A stretch of 30,383 bases of DNA, taken from a virus. The notes below the pieces were generated by a model that was not told where the DNA came from, searched no databases, and saw only the letters and a list, made by a program, of their open reading frames with translations. The stretch is from positions 1 to 30,383 of IMG/VR virus record IMGVR_UViG_3300045538_000557. One strand, written 5' to 3'. The translations under genes were made by a program, and so were the position numbers. This document shows positions 13,646 through 21,729 of this stretch, in pieces. Within the stretch, counting starts at the first letter, position 1. Every line of letters begins with the position of its first letter.

Positions 13646-16003
13646 TTAATTACCTACACGTTCAACAGAAAAATAAACATAACGAGCATCGTTGTTCAAG
13701 CTGATCGAATTAGTTGTGTTCATAGCATTATTTACACCAATATACAGAATATCTCCGGCAACACACGAAACAGTAGCTGTAAATTGAGTTGTATAATAAA
13801 CTGCAGAAGTACTAACAGCTGAAGTCCCGGATCCATTTAGGGCAGTACTTGTGCTATTTTTCATAACAACACAATATAATGTATTCCCTACAGTAAGAGG
13901 TGTTATTTGAGCATTAATAGATCCAGTTATGCGATATTTTCCGCTGACTGGTACGGTATAACTGCCAGTACTTGTATCATAACCATTTGTCGTGTCGTAT
14001 ACTTTGGTCGAATATTTAACAACATTAAATGCATTATTGGTTCCTGTAGTGCTTGTACTATTTGTATAAGCTGCAGCCACCGTGTCCGTAGCAGCGATCT
14101 GAGCTGGTCCGGAAAGACGTTCAATTTTTATATAAGCTGATGAAATTCCAACAGCGCCAGCTGTATTTTGAGTAGCTAAAGGATAAATTTTATCTCCAGC
14201 GTTTAATTTAAGTAAAATTGTTCCAAGACTGTAACTATATTGTGTTGGGTTTGTTGTTGCTGAAATTTCTGTCATTACTGAACTGCTATTTAATCCATAT
14301 CCAACTCTGAAAAGACCAGTAATGGTAGAAACTAAAGAACATGCAATTGTTATAGAATAAGTACCTGGTACTGTTATTGTGTAATTTGCTGAAGAACCGG
14401 ATGTCCAGCCTCCATTAGTATCAATAGCAGCGGATCCAATTTGTAACACTGTAACAACACTACTTGCAGAGATATTGTTAGTTGCTCCAGAAGCATAAAG
14501 CGCAACCACATTAGTCGCAGCATCTGAACTCATTACTACGTTAGATGACCAACCTGTGATTGGAACTTTTAATTGAGCATCGTACGTAAATCCACCCGTA
14601 AAAGGACTATCCGCACTTCCTTCAACGTTAGCACGTTCAAAAGATAAGTCAGTATTTACGTTATGTTGAGGTCGTACTAAAATAATTGATGTACTTAGTA
14701 ATGAAGAAAAAACGCCTCCTAAAGTGTAAAAAACACCGCCTCTAACGTAACCAGAATACGAACCAAGAAGAGTACCAAAATTATTTGTTCCGCCTGCACT
14801 ATCGGTAATAGTAGTCGTTAAATCTACTTTAGTAGTGTCAATCGACATTCCGGAGGGCAAACTAAAAGTATAATACCCGGAGCCGTTTGCAGTTCCAGAA
14901 ACTTTCATTAAAATCTCGGCACTGTCGCCGACTCTGCGCCATTTACCAGAAGCGGTTACGGTAGGATTAGAAGTTGATCCTGTAACAGTTGGAGTATAAC
15001 TCTGCCAATCTGTAACTGGACATCCATAACTAGCGTATTCAGGACCAACTGCAATTGTATCTAATGCAAACGTATACGCAGAAGCACTCACTGTTGCGAC
15101 TTGCACCACAAGTCTGTAGGAAGTCCCAGACGCTTGTGTCTGAAATGTAGCAATATGCCTCATTTTAGTTGAAGCTGTTGCACTTTGAATTTGGTAGCCC
15201 GCTGGTTGAATGATGACAGGAGTTCCAGAAGGATCTGCGATCAAATAAACTGTAAGGTCTCCCGTCGTATAAGTCCCTGAGAGTAATTCGTAATCAAATG
15301 TAACTGAAAGAGGTTTTGCTATATCTGCATTATCAATTGTGAAAGAGTATGCAACCCCTTCACCCATGTAGTTTGCAGCACCCTTGGTAAAATTAAAATC
15401 AGCTGAACCACGAAGAGGTGTAGTTGTATCTCTTGTCCAAGTAACGTTAGGTGATCCACCTGAGCCAGTTTTTGGAATAGATCTGACCATTGTGCCAGAC
15501 CCATTCGTAGTTAGAGCAAGAGCAGAACCTCCAACAGAAGTAGCAACTTGAAAGGTGTTAGTTGTAGGGTTTACAACGTAATAGAGAGTATTTGTTGAGA
15601 TCCCAGTTGTAGAAGTGATGGAGGTGAATGAGATTGCAGTTCCTGCCGCAATTCCATGATTATTTAGAGTAACTGTGTCCCCTGCATCTTGAAACGTGAC
15701 AGAGTCTGTTTCTTTATAAGTACTCCAACCAGTCGTTCCGTTTGCGGCATCAGGATTTAAAATGTAATTAATTCCAGCTTGTCCGCTTGCTCCAACTTCG
15801 GTCCAGTTAGTAGAAGAACCGGAGTCGTTCTTTCTATAGAGCTTTCCGGTACTAGAATTTAAAAGAAGCGAGCCAGGATTGGCAGAAGTTGCAGAACTTG
15901 TTGGATCAACTGTAGATGAGATGATGTCATTCCCACCACCCAAGTCAATTGTAGACTTTAAAGTCTTTACTTTAGTTCCTGAAAATATAACTGCACTACC
16001 CAT
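13646..16003 (-). CDS. Tail fibre / receptor-binding protein with C1q-like domains
   Basis: This 785-residue protein is rich in Ser, Thr and Gly. The N-terminus (SAVIFSGTKVKTLKSTIDLG, then SSTVDPTSSATSANPGSLLL and GKLYRKNDSGSSTNWTEV) is a common virion-anchoring and collar arrangement. Mid regions have jelly-roll-like carbohydrate-module patterns (YILNPDAANGTTGWSTYKE...). The C-terminal 300 residues hold two successive C1q/TNF-like domains, each with the pattern 'YTITVPGTYSITIACSL' or 'SYTVPVSGKYRITGSINAQI', consistent with trimeric receptor binding. An AGGA Shine-Dalgarno precedes the ATG. It is the likely host-range determinant together with the next gene. Confidence 0.75.
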   Translation of the reverse strand: MGSAVIFSGTKVKTLKSTIDLGGGNDIISSTVDPTSSATSANPGSLLLNSSTGKLYRKNDSGSSTNWTEVGASGQAGINYILNPDAANGTTGWSTYKETDSVTFQDAGDTVTLNNHGIAAGTAISFTSITSTTGISTNTLYYVVNPTTNTFQVATSVGGSALALTTNGSGTMVRSIPKTGSGGSPNVTWTRDTTTPLRGSADFNFTKGAANYMGEGVAYSFTIDNADIAKPLSVTFDYELLSGTYTTGDLTVYLIADPSGTPVIIQPAGYQIQSATASTKMRHIATFQTQASGTSYRLVVQVATVSASAYTFALDTIAVGPEYASYGCPVTDWQSYTPTVTGSTSNPTVTASGKWRRVGDSAEILMKVSGTANGSGYYTFSLPSGMSIDTTKVDLTTTITDSAGGTNNFGTLLGSYSGYVRGGVFYTLGGVFSSLLSTSIILVRPQHNVNTDLSFERANVEGSADSPFTGGFTYDAQLKVPITGWSSNVVMSSDAATNVVALYASGATNNISASSVVTVLQIGSAAIDTNGGWTSGSSANYTITVPGTYSITIACSLVSTITGLFRVGYGLNSSSVMTEISATTNPTQYSYSLGTILLKLNAGDKIYPLATQNTAGAVGISSAYIKIERLSGPAQIAATDTVAAAYTNSTSTTGTNNAFNVVKYSTKVYDTTNGYDTSTGSYTVPVSGKYRITGSINAQITPLTVGNTLYCVVMKNSTSTALNGSGTSAVSTSAVYYTTQFTATVSCVAGDILYIGVNNAMNTTNSISLNNDARYVYFSVERVGN

Positions 16004-16027
16004 GTTGTTAAGTCCTTTCGAGTTCTA

Positions 16028-18139
16028 CTATGCGTAGAAGTTAACAGAAATTTCACCCACGCTTGCCGTCGCACTCACTGCCTTAATTGCAACACGAGTA
16101 GATGTCGCTATCGCAAGAGAGATGCGCCCATTACCGCCTGGAAAAATATAAATTTGATCTGATTCAGACCCAGCCCCCCCGGTTGCAAGGACCAGGGTTT
16201 GACCTGAAGAGTCAAAAATCTCAACTTCATTCACAGCACCAGAAGTGGAAGCAAGAAGCTGTACATAAGCCCCAGTCGTGACTGAGGTGGATGTATAATC
16301 AATTCTTGCTCTATTTCTGACTGAACGGCCAACTTGTGAAGTGTTTAAATTACTTTGATCACTAGCAATGACGACTGGAGCACTTCCAGTCATTGCTTTT
16401 TGACCTAAAGATCCAAACTTTCCATTAAGTCCTGATAAAGTAGTTTCAGAAGCGGCCCCTGTGGGGAGAGACACTACCCCTGAAACGTTCGTAATATTCC
16501 AAACACCACTCTGACTTGCTGGTACTGCACTTTGATCGCTTGCAATGACAACTGGAAGTGAAGTTGCCATAGGTCTTTGGCCATCTAAAGCTGTATCAAT
16601 ATCTGAAAGAGTCGCTGCTACAACAAGCGCGCCGCTTGGATTAACCTTACAATTGACATAACCACCGCCTCCTCCAGTCGTGACTCCTGTGATCACAGAT
16701 CTATTTAAGGAAGCTAAGCTATTGTCTGTTAAAGTATCCGTAATTTTCGTATACGAACTAGTCGTACCTCCTGCCCAACACGCCGTGGCCATAATTAAAT
16801 TAGTAGCATCAGCACTTGTTTTTTTGACGTCTAATGTGATGGGTAGGTTCGGGTCAGCAATGCTTGGATTTAAAGAAGAGTTAGGCTGTTTGATGGTGTG
16901 AAAGTTTACCCAAACACCATCAGGAGAAAATACGTCAAATAAAATAGACGCAGATCCTAACCAACCAAAACGAATTCTAAATAAATTGGAATAGGCCAAA
17001 TTAATGGCTTCCGGAGATCCATTTCTAGTAAACTTTGATCCCGATGCTCCAGTTAATAAATCACCATTAAAACTTGCTCGCGCTGTACTTGTATCACTTG
17101 CCCCAGTTCTAACCGTGACTCCAAAGCTTGTTCCCTCATATCCAAGAAAAAATCCATTATTAGAATCGTAGATCCCAATTCTTTGATAAGAGTTTACGCT
17201 GGTTGGAGCAGTGAATGCTGCGGTAAAGTAAGCATAACTTTCAGAAGCTGGTCTATAAATTACACTGTTTACTGAAACGGCTTTTGCCTGTGCAGTAGTT
17301 GCAGTACTTGTTGAGTAAAGAGCATGACCATTAGTATGACTTACAGCTCCCCCACCTGATAAGGTTTGAGTGATGTAAGTAGAGCCAGGAGCAGTTTCAA
17401 AATTAACTTCAATTTGATTGTAGCGCGTTCCTGAAATAGTAGTGGCAAAAACATCATTGCCTGGATCTATTGCAGCTTTTATGACGTTTACGTCTAAACC
17501 TTTGATCGGTCCAATCGAAGTAGAAGTAATTACTCCACCTGATGCATCTACAATTTGAGTTTTTTGAGAGCCGGAAGTTTGATTAGAACTTGTAGCAGCT
17601 CCAGTTGGCAATGCACTAGATAAAACATCAACTTGTAATTCACCATCACTGTCTGTTTTTAATACTTGGACAGCGCTTCCATCGTATCCACTCACAACTT
17701 TAGTCAACGCAGGTAATGCACCACCATCTGCGGCAGTTGCAGCTTCACTAAATGAAGATACGGTAAGAAGCTCACCTGAAGCGTTTACTACTGGATACTT
17801 GTGTCTTAAAATTTGGAAACTGACACCCAAGGCTGGTGCTGAAGGGAGTTCTTCAGCAAGTGTAATTGTATTGGAAGCAACGGAGTACACTTTCACTTCT
17901 TGACCATTCAAGGTCCCTGATGTGAAACGGATGATATCGCCTACTTGCGCAGCGTGGCCAGTTGCATTGATGAGTGTTGTTGTGGATGATGCCTCAGCCG
18001 TGTCAGTCCCTACTTCACGGACGAATTGATGAGCTAACACGGACAAACCATTTTGAAGGACTCTAACAGGCTCTACCGTGGCATACTGTGGTGTTAACCT
18101 GTCATCTTTTTCCTGTGTCGGCCAGCCCTTGATGCTCAT
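16028..18139 (-). CDS. Large structural protein, probable tail appendage
   Basis: This 703-residue beta-rich protein has several repeated short modules: two PVVIASDQS segments near residues 540 and 595, and two LPTGAA(T/S) segments. The first 130 residues form a domain with HAAQVGDIIRFTSGTLNGQE, typical of small beta-barrels. A lectin-like central domain follows (AYFTAAFTAPTSVNSYQRIG, FRIRFGWLGSASILFDVFSP). The C-terminus is another beta domain (AVNEVEIFDSSGQTLVL). The PVVIASDQS pattern recurs in structural proteins of many environmental phages. It is probably a fibre base, whisker or spike; no enzymatic motif is seen. GGGGAG nine bases upstream sets the ATG. Confidence 0.65.
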   Translation of the reverse strand: MSIKGWPTQEKDDRLTPQYATVEPVRVLQNGLSVLAHQFVREVGTDTAEASSTTTLINATGHAAQVGDIIRFTSGTLNGQEVKVYSVASNTITLAEELPSAPALGVSFQILRHKYPVVNASGELLTVSSFSEAATAADGGALPALTKVVSGYDGSAVQVLKTDSDGELQVDVLSSALPTGAATSSNQTSGSQKTQIVDASGGVITSTSIGPIKGLDVNVIKAAIDPGNDVFATTISGTRYNQIEVNFETAPGSTYITQTLSGGGAVSHTNGHALYSTSTATTAQAKAVSVNSVIYRPASESYAYFTAAFTAPTSVNSYQRIGIYDSNNGFFLGYEGTSFGVTVRTGASDTSTARASFNGDLLTGASGSKFTRNGSPEAINLAYSNLFRIRFGWLGSASILFDVFSPDGVWVNFHTIKQPNSSLNPSIADPNLPITLDVKKTSADATNLIMATACWAGGTTSSYTKITDTLTDNSLASLNRSVITGVTTGGGGGYVNCKVNPSGALVVAATLSDIDTALDGQRPMATSLPVVIASDQSAVPASQSGVWNITNVSGVVSLPTGAASETTLSGLNGKFGSLGQKAMTGSAPVVIASDQSNLNTSQVGRSVRNRARIDYTSTSVTTGAYVQLLASTSGAVNEVEIFDSSGQTLVLATGGAGSESDQIYIFPGGNGRISLAIATSTRVAIKAVSATASVGEISVNFYA

Positions 18140-18197
18140 CTTCTTTTTCTCCCCGTGTTAGTACCGGATCTCGGTAAAAAGGTTTCATTTGTTTTGT

Positions 18198-18227
18198 ATT
18201 AGTTTCTTAAAAAAATCAAAAACTAAT
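18198..18227. repeat. Intergenic hairpin upstream of the 703-residue structural gene
   Basis: ATTAGTTT and AAACTAAT pair over 8 bp around a 14-base AT-rich loop. It touches the stop codon of the preceding leftward gene. No T tract directly follows, so it may be an mRNA stability or processing element. Confidence 0.4.
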
Positions 18228-18565
18228 TATCTGCGCTTGTCATAATACAAGTCCACAGTAGCCGTGCAAGTTGTAGTTCCACCTGTAAAATCAAAAAATG
18301 CACGAGCATAAGTCATTCCGAAAGTAGTAGCTCGAATGACTTCACTTCCTGTTGCTGTAGCTGCGGTGAAGCTAATCCAATCAATCCAAGTTGCATTATC
18401 AGGACTGACTTGAATCTTGACTACTAAACTTGTTCCAGCACCTAAAGCTGTGATTTTTAAAAGACCAACAAAGTCAACTTGAAGGCCTTCGAGTGAATAT
18501 GCTGTTCCGTAGGTATCACCAGAGATAGCACCTGAGCTTAATTGTAATTTATTAACACTTGCCAT
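18227..18565 (-). CDS. Small beta-rich virion protein
   Basis: This 112-residue protein starts at ATG 18565 (MASVNKLQLSSG); a longer in-frame start at 18598 would lie within a terminator hairpin, and GGAG sits six bases before 18565. It reads as a beta-sandwich: VVKIQVSPDNATWIDWISF is a pattern found in many phage head or neck proteins, and it ends in a basic DKRR. It lies between the capsid and appendage blocks. A head decoration, neck or appendage base protein is likely; no named family. Confidence 0.6.
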   Translation of the reverse strand: MASVNKLQLSSGAISGDTYGTAYSLEGLQVDFVGLLKITALGAGTSLVVKIQVSPDNATWIDWISFTAATATGSEVIRATTFGMTYARAFFDFTGGTTTCTATVDLYYDKRR

Positions 18566-18573
18566 GATGACTC

Positions 18574-18624
18574 CAAAAAAAAGACCATAAGACCGCAAAC
18601 AGGGACGTTATAGCGATCTTATGG
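18574..18624 (-). terminator. Terminator between head and appendage genes
   Basis: Read leftward, CCATAAGATCGC pairs with GCGGTCTTATGG (8 bp, one mismatch, 3 bp) around a 16-base loop and is followed by TCTTTTTTTT. It should stop part of the transcripts leaving the head genes. Appendage genes would then be expressed at a lower level or need read-through. Confidence 0.7.
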
Positions 18625-18637
18625 CCAACTTGATAAA

Positions 18638-18964
18638 TTAAGTTTCGTCCGCAGCGTCGTAACCTTGAACGATCAAATTGAACACTGCATCAGTTGCAGC
18701 ATTTGCATTTGATTTAGTCAAGATTTGAACTGAGGTTGCAGAACAAGCAGCGATTTCAGCATAACAAGTAGCAGTCATACAACTTGCTACCGCAATGGGA
18801 GTTCTTGCAAACGCCTTTGAAAAAGTGATGGTATAATCACCTGTTCCATTATCAGCTAAGGTACCATCAAACGATCCAATATTGATCGCAGCTGTACCCG
18901 TTCCAGTCACTTTGAATGCTAATTGTCTTGGAAGTCTTTGAGTCGATTTAATTTCACGTAACAT
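18638..18964 (-). CDS. Small capsid-associated protein, unknown
   Basis: This 108-residue protein has a short basic N-terminus (MLREIKSTQRLPRQL) and beta-strand-rich remainder (TAAINIGSFDG, DYTITFSKAFARTPIAVA, SVQILTKSN). It is the first gene after the major capsid gene and upstream of a terminator, so it likely shares the capsid's high expression. A cementing or decoration protein fits position and size. The family is unrecognised; three Cys residues (in MTATCYAEIAACSA and VASC) are unusual for such proteins. Confidence 0.6.
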   Translation of the reverse strand: MLREIKSTQRLPRQLAFKVTGTGTAAINIGSFDGTLADNGTGDYTITFSKAFARTPIAVASCMTATCYAEIAACSATSVQILTKSNANAATDAVFNLIVQGYDAADET

Positions 18965-18985
18965 AGTTATCTCCGTGGATGTTTA

Positions 18986-19019
18986 GATTAAGGAGAGAGA
19001 CTATTCCCCCTCCTTAATC
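18986..19019. repeat. 10-bp perfect hairpin after the major capsid gene
   Basis: GATTAAGGAG and CTCCTTAATC form a perfect 10-bp stem around a 14-base loop, in the short gap between the capsid stop and the 108-residue gene. There is no T tract, so it could protect the upstream capsid mRNA from 3' decay, or be an RNase processing site, rather than terminate. Confidence 0.6.
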
Positions 19020-19038
19020 ACTATGACTAATCAGTTAT

Positions 19039-20496
19039 TTAGGTCGCTAAACCAGTGATCACTCCATGAAAATTTGGCGTCACATAAAATTGGCAATAGC
19101 CTCCGAACCTAAAAGAGTAGCTGTCAGAAGACGCATCTCTTAACAAAACCGTGCCGTCGTCATCAAAAAAACCGAAGTCTGGCCGATGGTGAATGGTGAG
19201 GTAGTTGTCATTGAGCAAGTACACTCTGTCATCTTCACAGAAACGCTCTGGGAAGATACCGACTGGGCCAGCTGCAGACATGAATTCAAGACCGCGGAAA
19301 GAAATTTTTCCAACGAGGTCTTGAGCTCTTGGATCCAGAAGATATTGTTTTTGATCTTCAAGAATGTTTAAGAGCTTACGATACTGAGTGAAAGAAGTGA
19401 TAATCAGGTTAGGAACCTTTCCAGACTTGCGTTGAATTTCCATCATACCCTGATTCAGAATGTCAGCGGTAATACCAGCTGAAGAAGCCGCAATCTGAGC
19501 AGAAGCCTGCCAGCGACGACCTACAGTGATGCTGTACTGAGTTCCGGAAGTAGCATCCAACACACCTTTCAAGCCTGCAGGATCGTTGTCTTTAGAATAC
19601 TGCATGTATAATGTCTTTGCACCAGTATCCGCAGTCAAGTCCACAGTTCCAGAGATTCTGGAAAGTGTTAACGTGCGGGTAGATGGAGCAACAGCGGTGA
19701 TTTCCCAAATAGCACTCGTGCTATAAGGATTAGTCACGCTGTCCAACATAATATAATCGCGCTCTTCGAAGTTTGCTTCCTTCCAAGTAGCGGAAGAAAT
19801 CACCACGGTTGGAGCTGCTGCAGTACCGCCTGCTGCGGCTGCAGTGGTCACACCGAGAGACCCTGTGCCGTCATTGAACAATGTACGGCTCATATTTCTC
19901 ATCCAAGACTCAACCGCTTTTTGGGTTGAATATTTGGTCAATTCCACGAATGACCCGCTATCCACGCTAGCTGCTTTGATGGCCTCACGGTCAATCTGTC
20001 CTACAGCATACATTTTTTTAGCTTCAATCACTGCATCCTGAACAGATGCATAGTTAGCGATAGGAAGAGAGCCAGAGCCGACGCCGCCAGCGAAAGAGGT
20101 TGGAACTGCAATGTCCATTCTCTTACCGACGAAGTTATATTCCTTCTTACAACGTCCTAAAAGGACGTTAGCAGAATTGTAGGTATTATCTGCGAGCTTC
20201 ACTTTTGTTACCGTTAAGGCTTTTTATCCCTAACTTCTCACCATTAAATTCTGGTGAGGTCAGCATACATTTTCACCTGTTCAGGCAGGTGGAGGCGGCT
20301 CTTGGAGGAATTTTAATCTTGTCCTCTATGCGTTACGAACTACTAAATCCATTTAGTTAGCCCTCGGTATTTCCATCTCAGGGTTCACCGAAACACGCCC
20401 CTTTTCATCTATCTATTACTAGATAGAGCGGCAAACTCAACTACCGTACTTGATTTTGAATAAATTTGAGGCTGTACTTAGACTAAATTGTGCCAC
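19039..20496 (-). CDS. Major capsid protein, split by a group I intron (join 20496-20443 and 20199-19039)
   Basis: This is the main HK97-fold-type shell protein, 404 residues after splicing. The first exon (18 codons) starts at GTG 20496 with AAGGAG eight bases upstream. The second exon is 386 codons to TAA at 19039. The spliced start reads MAQFSLSTASNLFKIKYG, then KLADNTYNSANVLLGRC, giving the usual capsid N-terminus with LFK-KYG before a GK...VP segment (VGKRMDIAVPTSFAGGVGSG). The second-exon ORF alone would start at a GTG (20202) with no Shine-Dalgarno and lack this N-terminus, so the split reading is preferred. Unspliced RNA stops after 19 codons at TGA. Downstream of the scaffold gene, as in P22. 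Residues such as SVESWMRN and LLNDNYLTIHHRPDFGFFDD are also typical of this capsid group. Confidence 0.85.
20200..20442 (-). ncRNA. Group I self-splicing intron, ORF-less (243 nt)
   Basis: In intron numbering (n = 20443 minus position), P1 pairs exon CGGU with n11-14 GCCG, giving U.G at the 5' site. P10 pairs n5-10 GAGUUU with AAGCUC at the start of exon 2 (6 bp). P2 is n17-22/29-34; P3 n42-47/146-151; P4 n50-56/75-81 with GAA and AAAU joints around a short P5; P6 n82-91/96-104. P7 is n110-116/176-181 with bulged C111 and the G-site pair G112-C180; P7.1 n117-121/134-138; P8 n152-157/164-169; P9 n185-190/201-206; P9.1 n209-214/224-230. P9.0 pairs n183-184 with n241-242, and n243 is the terminal G. 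An extra helix between P7 and P3 suggests subgroup IA, the usual phage type. Confidence 0.88.
20443..20496 (-). other. Major capsid gene exon 1 (18 codons)
   Basis: GTG start at 20494-20496, ending in GGT at 20443-20445, in frame with exon 2 at AAG (20197-20199). It encodes MAQFSLSTASNLFKIKYG. The last four bases, CGGU in RNA, form P1 with the intron guide sequence. Standard annotation would miss this exon because it is followed by AGT TGA in the unspliced RNA. Confidence 0.85.
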
Positions 20497-20504
20497 TTTA
20501 GTTT

Positions 20505-20510
20505 CTCCTT
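20505..20510 (-). promoter_or_regulatory. Shine-Dalgarno that fixes the true capsid start
   Basis: AAGGAG overlaps the scaffold stop codon and lies 8 bases before GTG 20496. It has no other gene to serve, and so marks the capsid start on the far side of the intron. Confidence 0.8.
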
Positions 20511-21726
20511 AGATGTCTTCAAAAAAGAGGGGATCACTTCCTGATCTCTTTACCCCAGCCTCAGCTTGAGACCGTTTTTGAATTTTAGTTATTTTTTTAC
20601 TTAACTTCTTAGCCGCTAAGTTCCCATGTAGCGACTGTATGACCTCATCAATCTCCTCAGGCGTAGCCTGGGTTTGGATTGCGAGTTGTGCGAGCTTTTC
20701 GACCTCTTGATAGTTCCCTGCAAGCTCTGGATTTACCGCAACTAGTTTCGATTCAATCGTTTCAACTAGTTTGAGGTTTCCGAAATACTCTCCGACTTGT
20801 TCGGGAGTAATTTGATCTGCCGGTACACCATTTTTGACAAGAGTATCGTAAGCTTCCACGAAATCTTGTTTAGACATCTGCTTTGAAGTGAGAATATCTA
20901 AGACTTGAGTTTCAAGGGCTTTCACCTTGGCTGCTTCCGCTTGTTGGGTTTTGGCAGCTTCCTCACGTTGCTTAAAATACGTATTCTCTTCCTCAAGACG
21001 CTTCAGTCTTAATTCCTCTGGGGATAGTGTAGACTCTTCTTCCATGACTTGTCGAATTTTTTCGACTGCGTCATTGTAAAGTTTTTGACCATCCGTTCCG
21101 AGGTTCTCTCCTAAGAGCTCTATAAAACCTTTTAAATCTTTTTTCTGAGCGAGCAGCTCATGTGACTTGGTCAGAACATCATTTATTTTCTGACGCTGAC
21201 TATTAAACTCTTCCCGCTCTACTTTATGCTTTTTAAATAAATCGTCTAAATGTCTTTGTTGACTGTAACGGTTAATTATTTCTTGTACCGGTACTTCTAT
21301 ACTTTTTCCGTCAACTTTAACAGAAACTAAGGCGTCCGACTGAATTTCAACATCTTGGCCATTGTTTTTAAATTTTAACGGCTTTACGATGTTTTTGCTT
21401 AGATTTTCGTCTTTCGCCTTAGTTTTTGTATGACTCGTTTTAGTTTGATCTGAAGTTACTTCTTCTTTGTTTTTTTCTTCACTGCTTTTTTCTTCGCCAT
21501 GGTTTTCTCCTTTCTTATTTATTACTTCATCTAAATCATCGCCCTCATCCTTTCGGCGTTGGGCAGTCTTTACTTCTGGATCTTTTTTAAAATTATCTCG
21601 CCAGTTATTTACAGCGGATAATTCATCCCAGCTCACCGGACTTGATCCGCCTACGACTTCGATTGGTTCCTGAACGTTTGCAGTTTCTACGTTAACACTT
21701 GTAGTCTGCGCTGCGCTTTCACTCAT
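20509..21726 (-). CDS. Capsid scaffolding protein
   Basis: This 405-residue, highly charged, helical protein lies between portal and capsid genes. The N-terminal 130 residues are acidic and probably disordered (EGDDLDEVINKKGENHGEEK...). Then come a small beta element (DGKSIEVPVQEIINRYS) and long coiled coils (QRQKINDVLTKSHELLAQKK; EELRLKRLEEENTYFKQREE). It ends with a Lys-rich helix (LSKKITKIQKRSQ) before SGSDPLFFEDI. Scaffolds direct capsid assembly around the portal and leave before DNA packaging, and a basic C-terminal helix typically binds coat. Position and composition make the call strong; sequence similarity cannot be tested here. GGAG in the portal stop region is its Shine-Dalgarno. 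Confidence 0.85.
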   Translation of the reverse strand: MSESAAQTTSVNVETANVQEPIEVVGGSSPVSWDELSAVNNWRDNFKKDPEVKTAQRRKDEGDDLDEVINKKGENHGEEKSSEEKNKEEVTSDQTKTSHTKTKAKDENLSKNIVKPLKFKNNGQDVEIQSDALVSVKVDGKSIEVPVQEIINRYSQQRHLDDLFKKHKVEREEFNSQRQKINDVLTKSHELLAQKKDLKGFIELLGENLGTDGQKLYNDAVEKIRQVMEEESTLSPEELRLKRLEEENTYFKQREEAAKTQQAEAAKVKALETQVLDILTSKQMSKQDFVEAYDTLVKNGVPADQITPEQVGEYFGNLKLVETIESKLVAVNPELAGNYQEVEKLAQLAIQTQATPEEIDEVIQSLHGNLAAKKLSKKITKIQKRSQAEAGVKRSGSDPLFFEDI

Positions 21727-21729
21727 TCT

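Noticed and set aside
20200-20202. GTG at 20202 as the capsid start codon
   Set aside because: No Shine-Dalgarno precedes it, the protein would lack the LFK-KYG N-terminus, and the G of this GTG is the intron's terminal guanosine.
20200-20442. Group II intron or insertion element in the capsid gap
   Set aside because: No GUGYG start, no domain V-like hairpin and no transposase or terminal repeat; P1, P10 and the core fit group I throughout.
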